Shown: one piece after another, positions 1-4,980 of the stretch | Layout of the letters: each line of letters opens with the position of its first letter | Position numbering within the stretch: position 1 is the first letter of the stretch | NCBI GenBank assembly: GCA_937902115.1 | Contig: CALGSR010000191.1 | Coordinates: forward strand, 1 to 8,703 | Length of the DNA: 8,703 bases | Reading direction: 5' to 3' | Source of the DNA: an uncultured Bacillus sp. | Lineage (GTDB): Bacteria > Bacillota > Bacilli > Bacillales > Cytobacillaceae | The notes under the pieces: generated by a model | Databases searched by the model: none | Told to the model about the DNA's origin: nothing | What the model saw: only the letters and a program-made list of their open reading frames with translations | Program-made: the position numbers and the translations under genes

Positions 1-1
1 T

Positions 2-235
2 GATGAAGATAAATTAACGGTTTCTCGTGCACGCCGTATCCAAAACTTCTTATCACAAAACTTCCACGTTGCTGAACAATTTACAGGGCAGCCAGGATCA
101 TATGTGCCTGTAAAAGAAACAGTAAAAGGATTCAAGGAAATCCTTGAAGGTAAATATGACGATCTTCCGGAAGATGCATTCCGTCTAGTGGGAAGAATTG
201 AAGATGTAGTAGAAAAAGCAAAGCAAATGGCATAA
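2..235 (+). CDS. atpD: F1Fo ATP synthase subunit beta, C-terminal end (partial)
   Basis: Partial gene: the window opens inside it and only the last 77 codons plus a TAA stop are present. The beta subunit carries the catalytic nucleotide sites of F1, where ADP and phosphate become ATP on the cytoplasmic face of the membrane. The visible part is the C-terminal helical domain, starting DEDKLTVSRARRIQNFLSQ and continuing through a GQPGSYVPVKETVKGF segment to the terminal DAFRLVGRIEDVVEKAKQMA helix. These stretches are close to what I recall of Bacillus AtpD. The Walker motifs lie upstream of the window. atpC follows 22 nt downstream with its own ribosome binding site, the normal end of an atp operon (…atpD-atpC). 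The reading frame is intact and the C-terminus is a few residues shorter than in some Bacillus homologues, which is unremarkable. Confidence 0.96.
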   Translation, partial: DEDKLTVSRARRIQNFLSQNFHVAEQFTGQPGSYVPVKETVKGFKEILEGKYDDLPEDAFRLVGRIEDVVEKAKQMA

Positions 236-257
236 TATCGGACCAGGAGGTAAAAAA

Positions 258-662
258 ATGAAGGCATTTACTGTCAATGTTGTTACTCCTGATGGCCCAG
301 TGTATGATTCGGAAGTGGAAATGGTCATTGCCAAAGCAAAAAGCGGTGAGCTTGGTATTATGGCTGACCATATCCCTTTGGTAGCCCCATTAGAAATTGG
401 TGCCGTCCGTCTGAAAAATGGGGGTAATGAAGCAGTTGTAGCAGTGAGCGGCGGTCTTTTAGAAGTCCGTCCTGATAAGGTAACCATTTTAGCGCAAGCA
501 GCTGAAAAAGCGGATAATATTGATTTTGAACGTGCTTTGGCCGCGAAGGAACGTGCAGAACGACGTCTCCAAGAGCTGAAACAGGATAACGTTGATTTCA
601 AACGCGCAGAGCTTGCGTTGCAGCGTGCCCTTAACCGTCTATCGGTTTCCGGCAAGAAATAA
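258..662 (+). CDS. atpC: F1Fo ATP synthase subunit epsilon
   Basis: 134 aa, full length for the family. Epsilon sits on the central stalk with gamma, couples rotation to catalysis and, in bacilli, can inhibit ATP hydrolysis by extending its C-terminal helices. Residues 1-85 form the N-terminal beta-sandwich (MKAFTVNVVTPDGPVYDSEV, then SGELGIMADHIPLVAPLEIG); residues 88-134 form the charged helical hairpin. IDFERA at 88-93 matches the I(L)DxxRA ATP-binding motif described for Bacillus PS3 epsilon, with further arginines at 99, 123 and 127, so ATP sensing by this subunit is plausible (inference). The ATG at 258 is preceded by AGGAGG (245-250) with a 7-nt spacer, so the start is firm. It is the last gene of the atp operon; a strong terminator begins 6 nt after the stop codon. 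Confidence 0.97.
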   Translation: MKAFTVNVVTPDGPVYDSEVEMVIAKAKSGELGIMADHIPLVAPLEIGAVRLKNGGNEAVVAVSGGLLEVRPDKVTILAQAAEKADNIDFERALAAKERAERRLQELKQDNVDFKRAELALQRALNRLSVSGKK

Positions 663-667
663 ACAAC

Positions 668-701
668 AACACCTTCCACATTGGGGGGTGTTTATTTTTT
701 T
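668..701 (+). terminator. Rho-independent terminator of the atp operon
   Basis: A 10-bp stem pairs 668-677 with 683-692 (AACACCTTCC against GGGGGGTGTT, with two G-T wobble pairs) around a 5-nt loop, followed by a T-rich tract TTTATTTTTTT at 691-701. It starts 6 nt after the atpC stop codon. Geometry and position are classical, so atp transcription should largely end here rather than run into nuo. Confidence 0.92.
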
Positions 702-729
702 GGGACAAGGAACCCGTCCCCTTGTCCCA
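701..729. repeat. Perfect 10-bp inverted repeat, REP-like intergenic palindrome
   Basis: TGGGACAAGG (701-710) and its exact reverse complement CCTTGTCCCA (720-729) flank a 9-nt loop. The left arm can alternatively pair GGGAC (702-706) with GTCCC (716-720), giving two competing hairpins. It follows the terminator T-tract directly but has no T-tract of its own, so it is not needed as a terminator. GGGAC…GTCCC palindromes of this look recur between genes in many Bacillaceae genomes, from memory; copy number here cannot be judged from one window. Confidence 0.7.
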
Positions 730-910
730 CTTCTTTCGGTTATTCCTCGTAAGTTCCTGCATATATATGATGAGACGGGTTTCATTGTCCGTTTTCCGTA
801 AAAATTAAATAGTAAATGGTACCCAATAATTAAAAAATAAAGGGCAAAATCACTATTTTTGCAATGAAATTTCCTTGAAAAATTGATGTAAATCACTCGA
901 AAGTCAATAG

Positions 911-939
911 TCGACACAAAATTGTAACAGTGCTATAAT
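911..939 (+). promoter_or_regulatory. Predicted sigma-A promoter of the nuo operon (extended -10)
   Basis: The -35 box TCGACA (911-916, five of six matches to TTGACA) is separated by exactly 17 bp from a perfect -10 box TATAAT (934-939). The TG at 931-932 adds an extended -10 motif (TGnTATAAT). Transcription should start near 945-947, giving a leader of about 50 nt before the nuoA GTG start. It is the only strong promoter I see between the atp terminator and nuoA. No Rex, Fnr or CcpA site of textbook form is evident. Confidence 0.85.
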
Positions 940-958
940 GGTTACGGTTACAAAATTG
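916..958. repeat. Short direct and inverted repeats around the nuo -10 box
   Basis: ACAAAATTG occurs twice, at 916-924 and 950-958 (34 bp apart), on both sides of the -10 box. TTGTAAC (922-928) and GTTACAA (947-953) form a 7-bp inverted repeat with an 18-bp spacer, and GGTTAC is repeated in tandem at 940-945 and 946-951, over the predicted start point. The placement suits an operator for a dimeric regulator, but I recognise no specific family, and short AT-rich repeats can arise by chance. Confidence 0.45.
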
Positions 959-984
959 AATGTTTTGGAAATTTTAATAGAATT

Positions 985-990
985 GGAGGG
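985..990 (+). promoter_or_regulatory. Ribosome binding site of nuoA, supporting the GTG start
   Basis: GGAGGG lies 6 nt before the GTG at 997. No in-frame ATG occurs until codon 12, which is already within the first membrane helix, so this site fixes GTG as the start. Confidence 0.85.
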
Positions 991-996
991 ATTGGC

Positions 997-1371
997 GTGG
1001 AACTTCTAAATTTATACCAAAATAACTATATGATAGTGGTAATATTCCTAATTATCGGAATAGTACTCCCTGTTGTAGCGTTGACTTTTGGTAGATTACT
1101 GCGGCCGCACAAGCCTGAAGAAGCAAAGTACACGACCTATGAAAGTGGTATTGAACCATTCCATGATTCCAGGATTCAATTTAATTTAGGGTATTATGTT
1201 TTTGCACTAATGTTTTTAATTTTTGATGTTGAAACAGTTTTTTTGTATCCATGGGCTGTAGCCTATGATAAGCTGGGGATTTTTGCACTGATCGAAATGC
1301 TGATTTTCGTAATTATGCTCGTCATAGGACTAGTATATGCATGGAAGAAGAAGGTGTTGAAATGGAACTGA
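997..1371 (+). CDS. nuoA: Complex I subunit A (NuoA/ND3)
   Basis: 124 aa, usual length for NuoA. A small membrane subunit of the quinone oxidoreductase that sits next to NuoH and helps couple the quinone site to the membrane arm. Three membrane helices are visible at about 10-31, 63-84 and 95-114. The conserved loop after helix 1 contains YESGIEP (48-54), and the second helix carries FALMFLIFDVETVFLYPWA with acidic D77 and E79, corresponding to conserved acidic residues of E. coli NuoA. A basic KKK near the C-terminus (117-119) fits the cytoplasmic side. Translation starts at GTG; it is the first gene after the predicted promoter. Its 3' end overlaps nuoB, so the two are probably translationally coupled. 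Identification is firm. Confidence 0.97.
   Translation: MELLNLYQNNYMIVVIFLIIGIVLPVVALTFGRLLRPHKPEEAKYTTYESGIEPFHDSRIQFNLGYYVFALMFLIFDVETVFLYPWAVAYDKLGIFALIEMLIFVIMLVIGLVYAWKKKVLKWN
1348..1355 (+). promoter_or_regulatory. Ribosome binding site of nuoB inside nuoA
   Basis: AGAAGGTG (seven of eight matches to AGGAGGTG) lies 6 nt before the ATG at 1362. The same octamer occurs at 1861-1868 ahead of nuoC. The upstream in-frame ATG at 1341 has only a weak AGGA at 1326-1329, so this site argues for the shorter NuoB. Confidence 0.65.
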
Positions 1372-1874
1372 AAACAAACGAGTTTACAGCAGAGGAAATG
1401 GAAGAGATTAAACGTAATGTATTTATGTCGAATCTCGAGTCGATAAAAGGCTGGGCAAGAAGTAAGTCATTGTGGCCTTTGTCGTTCGGGCTGGCTTGTT
1501 GTGCCATCGAAATGATGGCGACCGGGGGAGCCCACTATGATTTTGACCGGTTCGGTACGATATTCCGTGCTTCACCGCGTCATTCAGATGTCATGATTGT
1601 AGCAGGAACGGTAACAAAGAAAATGGCACCTGTTTTGCGTCGGCTGTATGATCAAATGCCGGAGCCAAAATGGGTCATTGCCATGGGATCTTGTGCAACT
1701 GCCGGAGGTCCGTATGTAAAGTCGTATTCAGTTGTCAAAGGGGTCGACCAAGTGGTCCCTGTTGATGTGTACATACCTGGATGCCCGCCTAACCCGGCAG
1801 CGCTTATTTACGGAGTGAATAAATTAAAGGAACAAATCCGTTATGAGGCAAAAACCGGGAAGAAGGTGAAATAA
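1362..1874 (+). CDS. nuoB: Complex I subunit B (NuoB/PSST), N2 cluster protein
   Basis: 170 aa from the ATG at 1362; an in-frame ATG at 1341 would add seven residues (MEEEGVE). I prefer 1362 because of its better ribosome binding site, a shorter overlap with nuoA (10 nt) and family length. NuoB holds 4Fe-4S cluster N2, the last carrier before quinone, at the interface with NuoD. The four ligands are present: tandem C46-C47 in FGLACCAIEMM, C111 in MGSCATAGGPY and C141 in YIPGCPPNP. The quinone-proximal segment RASPRHSDVMIVAGTV is also intact. It is a soluble peripheral-arm protein of the Q module with no membrane helix. nuoC follows after 3 nt. Nothing suggests truncation. Confidence 0.96.
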   Translation: MELKTNEFTAEEMEEIKRNVFMSNLESIKGWARSKSLWPLSFGLACCAIEMMATGGAHYDFDRFGTIFRASPRHSDVMIVAGTVTKKMAPVLRRLYDQMPEPKWVIAMGSCATAGGPYVKSYSVVKGVDQVVPVDVYIPGCPPNPAALIYGVNKLKEQIRYEAKTGKKVK

Positions 1875-1877
1875 TCG

Positions 1878-2795
1878 ATGAGCGGGGAGAAAGATCTCGA
1901 GCAATTAAAGAAAGAGGCAGCTGAAAAGGCAAGGAATGAAGCGCTTTCAAAATCAAATAAAGAAGCGCCTGAAGCAGAAAATGATGACATAGCAAAGCAA
2001 AAGGCAGCCGCCGCTGCGAAAGCAAAAGCAGCTGCAGCCGCGAAGGTGAAAGCTCAAGCCGCAGCTAAAGCGAAGGCATCAGAAGAAGCAGGCGAAGCCG
2101 GAGTGGATGAGAAGGCAAAGGCAGCCGCCGCTGCGAAAGCAAAAGCAGCTGCAGCCGCAAAAGCAAAGGCTCAAGCCGGAGCAAGTGGAGATGCCGACAG
2201 TGAGAAAGCGAAGGCGATTGCCGCAGCAAAGGCAAAAGCCGCAGCCGCAGCAGCCGCGAAGCGGAAGGCGGCAGGTGGAGTAGAAAGTGCAGAATCTGCA
2301 GAACCTGCGGAAGAAAAGAAACCATCGCCAAATCAGCCTTATTTAGATAAATATGTAAGGGTCATTGAAGACCATCTTGGAAAAGAAGTTCTCGAGGATA
2401 GCTATATTAACGAGCTTTCTAAAGACGTCCCGACACTTGTCGCGAAAAAGGAATCCTATTACAAAGTAGCAGAATTCCTAAAATATAATGAACAGCTGAG
2501 TTTTGACTATTTATCGGAAATACATGGGACCGATTTTCAAACACATATGGAAGTCTATGTCCATTTATATTCCTATAAAAATCATCAGTCAGTTGCTCTT
2601 AAGGTGAAGATTGATCGGGAGCAGCCTGTGATTGATTCACTCGTCCCATTGTGGCAAGGGGCCAATTGGGCTGAGTGTGAAGCGTATGATTTATTAGGTA
2701 TTCAATTTAACAAACATCCAAACTTACATCGGATTATGCTGGGAGAAGACTGGGTCGGTCATCCTCTCAGAAAAGATTACGATGTGGAGGTGTAG
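1878..2795 (+). CDS. nuoC: Complex I subunit C (NuoC/30 kDa) with long Ala/Lys-rich N-terminal extension
   Basis: 305 aa, well over the 150-200 aa of a plain NuoC. The C-terminal part (about 154-305, from YLDKYVRVIEDHLGKEV) is the 30-kDa fold that packs against NuoD, B and I in the Q module; the family signature is seen in NWAECEAYDLLGI (263-275) and EDWVGHPLRKDY (290-301). It has C267 where E-R-E usually has R, and H284 where R/K/P is usual. Residues 1-39 are charged and helix-prone. Residues 40-132 are almost only Ala and Lys (20 Lys and 1 Arg against 8 acidic residues), with KxK pairs every 8 residues: 40/42, 48/50, 56/58, 64/66; 79/81, 87/89, 95/97; 110/112, 118/120, then 128/130. Acidic linkers (67-78, 101-109) separate the blocks. 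I recall similar extensions in other Bacillus NuoC; the function is unknown to me. The start is supported by AGAAGGTG at 1861-1868. Confidence 0.95.
   Translation: MSGEKDLEQLKKEAAEKARNEALSKSNKEAPEAENDDIAKQKAAAAAKAKAAAAAKVKAQAAAKAKASEEAGEAGVDEKAKAAAAAKAKAAAAAKAKAQAGASGDADSEKAKAIAAAKAKAAAAAAAKRKAAGGVESAESAEPAEEKKPSPNQPYLDKYVRVIEDHLGKEVLEDSYINELSKDVPTLVAKKESYYKVAEFLKYNEQLSFDYLSEIHGTDFQTHMEVYVHLYSYKNHQSVALKVKIDREQPVIDSLVPLWQGANWAECEAYDLLGIQFNKHPNLHRIMLGEDWVGHPLRKDYDVEV
2000..2060 (+). repeat. Direct repeat copy 1 inside nuoC
   Basis: First copy of an in-frame repeat encoding Ala/Lys-rich sequence. 2000-2041 is identical base for base to 2117-2158; the similarity continues to 2060/2177 with five mismatches. 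The offset is 117 bp, exactly 39 codons, so gain or loss of a unit keeps the frame. Confidence 0.9.
2117..2177 (+). repeat. Direct repeat copy 2 inside nuoC
   Basis: Second copy of the nuoC repeat (42 identical bases at 2117-2158, then a diverged tail to 2177). A more diverged third block of the same coding style follows at about 2205-2270. The identity includes synonymous positions, which suggests a recent duplication or gene-conversion event rather than amino-acid selection alone. Confidence 0.9.
2786..2792 (+). promoter_or_regulatory. Ribosome binding site of nuoD, supporting the GTG start
   Basis: GGAGGTG, a seven-base match to the anti-Shine-Dalgarno complement, lies within the end of nuoC and 6 nt before the GTG at 2799. 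The first in-frame ATG (2817) would be 24 nt away, too far for this site, so the GTG start is preferred. Confidence 0.85.
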
Positions 2796-2798
2796 ACG

Positions 2799-3899
2799 GT
2801 GATTAGAACAGAGGAAATGATATTAAACGTAGGACCTCAGCATCCAAGTACACACGGTGTGTTTCGCTTAGTACTTAAAATCGACGGAGAGATCATCAAA
2901 GAAGCACAGCCGGTCATTGGCTACTTGCATCGGGGTACGGAAAAGATAGCGGAAAACTTGCAATATACACAAATCATCCCTTATACAGACCGGATGGATT
3001 ATATTGCAGCGATGACGAATAACTATGTTCTTTGCCATGCAGTGGAAACAATGTCGGGCATTGTCGTCCCGGAGCGTGCTGAATACTTGCGCGTCATTGC
3101 CATGGAACTGAATCGTGTGGCCAGCCACCTTGTCTGGTGGGGCACGTACTTGCTGGATTTGGGCGCAACCAGTCCGTTTATCTATGCCTTCCGTGAACGG
3201 GAAATGATTCTCAATCTCTTTAATGAGCTTTGCGGTGCGCGCATGACCTTTAACTACATGCGTGTCGGCGGAGTGAAATGGGACGCACCGGTTGGCTGGA
3301 TTGAAAAAGTAAGAGATTTCGTTCCTTATATGCGCGAACAATTGAAAGGTTATCATCAGCTTGTGACGGGAAATGAAATTTTTCTTAATCGCGTCAAAGG
3401 AATTGGAACATACACGAAGGAAGACGCTCTTGCCTACTCATTAAGCGGCGCCAATCTGCGCTGTACGGGAGTGAAATGGGATTTACGTAAGGATGAGCCA
3501 TACTCGATTTACGATCGCTTTGATTTCGATGTTCCGGTGCGTGATACAGGTGATGCCTGGGCGCGTTACCAATGCCGGATGGAGGAAATTGAAGAATCAC
3601 TTAAAATTGTCGAACAAGCCGTGGAACAGATCCCTGCAGATGGTCCATTCATTGCGAAAGTGCCAAAGATTATTAAAGCGCCAAAAGGGGAGGCCTATGT
3701 CCGAATTGAGTCTCCAAGGGGAGAAATTGGCTGCTATATTGCAAGTGACGGCAAGAAGGAACCGTACCGCTTAAAATTCAGACGTCCGTCATTCTATAAT
3801 CTGCAAATTCTCCGAAAATTAATTGAAGGAGAAAATATCTCAAACCTTATTTCCATTTTAGGGGCAATTGATATTATCCTTGGGGAGGTTGACGGGTAA
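2799..3899 (+). CDS. nuoD: Complex I subunit D (NuoD/49 kDa), quinone-site subunit
   Basis: 366 aa, standard for a separate (not CD-fused) NuoD. It forms most of the quinone-binding cavity with NuoB and NuoH. Visible landmarks: GPQHPSTHGVFRLVL near the N-terminus, with H19 equivalent to the quinone-ligating histidine (Thermus Nqo4 His38), YLHRGTEK at 42-49, and Y68 in DRMDYIAA, which falls at the position of Thermus Tyr87, the other quinone-contacting residue. The C-terminus ends in ILGEVDG, close to the usual DIVLGEVDR ending. NuoD descends from the large subunit of NiFe hydrogenases, but the nickel-ligating cysteine pairs are absent, as expected for complex I. The start is GTG with a strong site upstream. 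The TAA stop overlaps the nuoH ATG by one base. nuoE, nuoF and nuoG, which follow nuoD in enterobacterial operons, are missing here. Confidence 0.97.
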   Translation: MIRTEEMILNVGPQHPSTHGVFRLVLKIDGEIIKEAQPVIGYLHRGTEKIAENLQYTQIIPYTDRMDYIAAMTNNYVLCHAVETMSGIVVPERAEYLRVIAMELNRVASHLVWWGTYLLDLGATSPFIYAFREREMILNLFNELCGARMTFNYMRVGGVKWDAPVGWIEKVRDFVPYMREQLKGYHQLVTGNEIFLNRVKGIGTYTKEDALAYSLSGANLRCTGVKWDLRKDEPYSIYDRFDFDVPVRDTGDAWARYQCRMEEIEESLKIVEQAVEQIPADGPFIAKVPKIIKAPKGEAYVRIESPRGEIGCYIASDGKKEPYRLKFRRPSFYNLQILRKLIEGENISNLISILGAIDIILGEVDG

Positions 3900-4906
3900 T
3901 GATTGATGAACTGCTGCGTTCCAGCCCTAGCTTAGCAAACTTTGGAATCTTCTTTTTACTAACAGTTGTCTTTTTATTCGTTATCTTAGGATTTGTATGT
4001 TATGCGGTTTTAGCAGAACGAAAGGTGATGGGTTTTATCCAGATGCGGAAAGGTCCGGATCAGCTCGGAGGACCATGGGGGCTTTTTCAGACGGTCGCTG
4101 ACGTTCTAAAGCTATTACTTAAAGAGGATATTATTCCTAAACTTGCTGACCGTCCCTTATTTATTATCGCGCCGGTCGTTGCCTTTGCTCCATCCTTTAT
4201 GGTCTTAGCGGTTATTCCGTTTACGGAAAATCTGAAATTCGCTGATCTCGGAGTCGGACTCCTTTATTATATTGCGATATCCGGTATCACGGTGTTAGGG
4301 ATTGTAACAGCGGGCTGGGCATCAAACAACAAATACTCACTGCTTGGCGGCATGCGGGGCGCCGCGCAGATGATTTCTTATGAAATTCCGCTTGTTATGT
4401 CAGTTATTGGGATTGTCTTGCTAACAGGAAGCTTAAATTTAACGGATATTGTTCATGCACAGGAAAATGTTTGGTTTATGTTTTCCCAGCCGATTGCCTT
4501 TATTGTCTTTATGATTGCGGCAAATGCTGAATTAAACCGGACCCCATTTGACCTGCCGGAGTCTGAAAGTGAGCTCGTTGCCGGTTACAATACGGAGTAT
4601 TCCGGATTTCGCTATGCCTTCTTTATGCTGGCAGAGTATGTGTATATGTTTGCAATGTCTGCTTTAGTTACCGTATTATTCTTTGGCGGATGGCAGCCGG
4701 TACTATTCCTTGACTTTATTCCGGGTGCTGTATGGTTTGTCTTGAAATTCAGTGTGGTTATCTTCTTTTGGATGTGGCTGCGCTCAACATTCCCGCGTGT
4801 CCGTGACGACCAGCTGATGGAGTTTGGCTGGAAAGTACTCCTGCCGATTGCGTTAGCAAATATCTTCCTTACGGCTATCGTCAAGGAAATCATAAATTTG
4901 TTCTAA
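3899..4906 (+). CDS. nuoH: Complex I subunit H (NuoH/ND1)
   Basis: 335 aa, normal length. The membrane subunit at the junction of the two arms; it closes the quinone tunnel and starts the chain of charged residues leading to the proton pumps. About eight helices are visible, for example at 14-37, 87-108, 120-141, 162-178, 193-210, 239-263, 273-293 and 313-333. Conserved loop motifs are intact: AERKVMGFIQMRKGPDQLGG (39-58), DVLKLLLKED (68-77), the acidic quinone-tunnel loop NRTPFDLPESESELVAGYNT (213-232) with E221, E223 and E225, and RSTFPRVRDDQLMEFGWK (295-312). The ATG overlaps the nuoD stop (TAATG), with GGAGGT at 3884-3889 as ribosome binding site. A 74-nt gap separates it from nuoI, the first break in an otherwise tightly packed operon. 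Confidence 0.97.
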   Translation: MIDELLRSSPSLANFGIFFLLTVVFLFVILGFVCYAVLAERKVMGFIQMRKGPDQLGGPWGLFQTVADVLKLLLKEDIIPKLADRPLFIIAPVVAFAPSFMVLAVIPFTENLKFADLGVGLLYYIAISGITVLGIVTAGWASNNKYSLLGGMRGAAQMISYEIPLVMSVIGIVLLTGSLNLTDIVHAQENVWFMFSQPIAFIVFMIAANAELNRTPFDLPESESELVAGYNTEYSGFRYAFFMLAEYVYMFAMSALVTVLFFGGWQPVLFLDFIPGAVWFVLKFSVVIFFWMWLRSTFPRVRDDQLMEFGWKVLLPIALANIFLTAIVKEIINLF

Positions 4907-4980
4907 ATACGCGAGGGGGTCTGACCTAAGACCGCGTGAACGTGAGGGGAGTATCCCCCTAAAATTTGAGAGGTGATCAA
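4907..4980 (+). other. Structured nuoH-nuoI spacer
   Basis: 74 nt without a gene, where neighbouring junctions are -10 to +3 nt. It can fold as ACGCG (4909-4913) with CGCGT (4933-4937), plus GTCT (4919-4922) with AGAC (4929-4932). A second small hairpin pairs GGGGA (4946-4950) with TCCCC (4954-4958). A competing long-range pairing joins AGGGGG (4914-4919) to CCCCCT (4955-4960). There is no T-tract, so it is not a classical terminator. It could modulate nuoI translation or mRNA processing, or be a decayed intergenic repeat; GGTCTGACC at 4918-4926 is itself a small palindrome. Confidence 0.5.
4969..4978 (+). promoter_or_regulatory. Ribosome binding site deciding the nuoI start
   Basis: AGAGGTGATC, with eight consecutive bases (AGGTGATC) complementary to the 16S rRNA 3' end, ends 2 nt before the ATG at 4981; its AGAGG core is 7 nt away, which is ideal. 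It overlaps the in-frame TTG at 4966, so that longer start cannot be used with this site. Confidence 0.85.

Larger units (their letters stand above)
663..996. other. atpC-nuoA intergenic region (334 bases, no gene)
   Basis: No convincing coding sequence on either strand; the short ORFs here lack ribosome binding sites and recognisable products. From left to right it holds the atp terminator (668-701), a palindromic REP-like element (701-729), an AT-rich stretch with no feature I can assign (about 730-905), and the nuo promoter with surrounding short repeats (911-958) followed by a leader of about 50 nt and the nuoA ribosome binding site (985-990). Confidence 0.85.

Noticed and set aside
185..679. 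164-codon open frame on the minus strand over atpC
   Set aside because: Arg/Ser-rich translation typical of an antisense shadow, and it would cross the atp terminator hairpin.
592..801. Small plus-strand open frame running from atpC through the terminator
   Set aside because: Wrong frame within atpC, passes through the terminator and palindrome, and has no ribosome binding site.
844..862. GCAAAA/TTTTGC inverted repeat
   Set aside because: Only 6 bp, AT-rich, not near a gene end; likely chance in AT-rich spacer DNA.
860..960. Rex, Fnr or CcpA operator in the nuo promoter region
   Set aside because: No segment fits TTGTGAA-N-TTCACAA, TGTGA-N6-TCACA or a cre box well enough to report.
1341..1361. 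Upstream ATG extending NuoB by seven residues
   Set aside because: Only a weak AGGA precedes it, and it would lengthen the overlap with nuoA to 31 nt; the ATG at 1362 has AGAAGGTG at ideal spacing. Not fully excluded.
2000..2270. CRISPR-like or VNTR array reading of the nuoC repeats
   Set aside because: The repeats are in frame and coding, with only two close copies and no unique spacers; they are explained as a protein low-complexity region.
2065..2331. Leu/Arg-rich open frame on the minus strand opposite the nuoC repeat
   Set aside because: It is the complement of GCN/AAR-rich codons of the Ala/Lys tract; low complexity, no ribosome binding site, no recognisable product.
2868..3356. 162-codon open frame on the minus strand within nuoD
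   Set aside because: Lies wholly opposite a conserved gene, has no leader signals, and its translation resembles no family I know.
4966..4980. TTG start extending NuoI by five residues
   Set aside because: The added codons coincide with the ribosome binding site AGAGGTGATC that serves the ATG at 4981.
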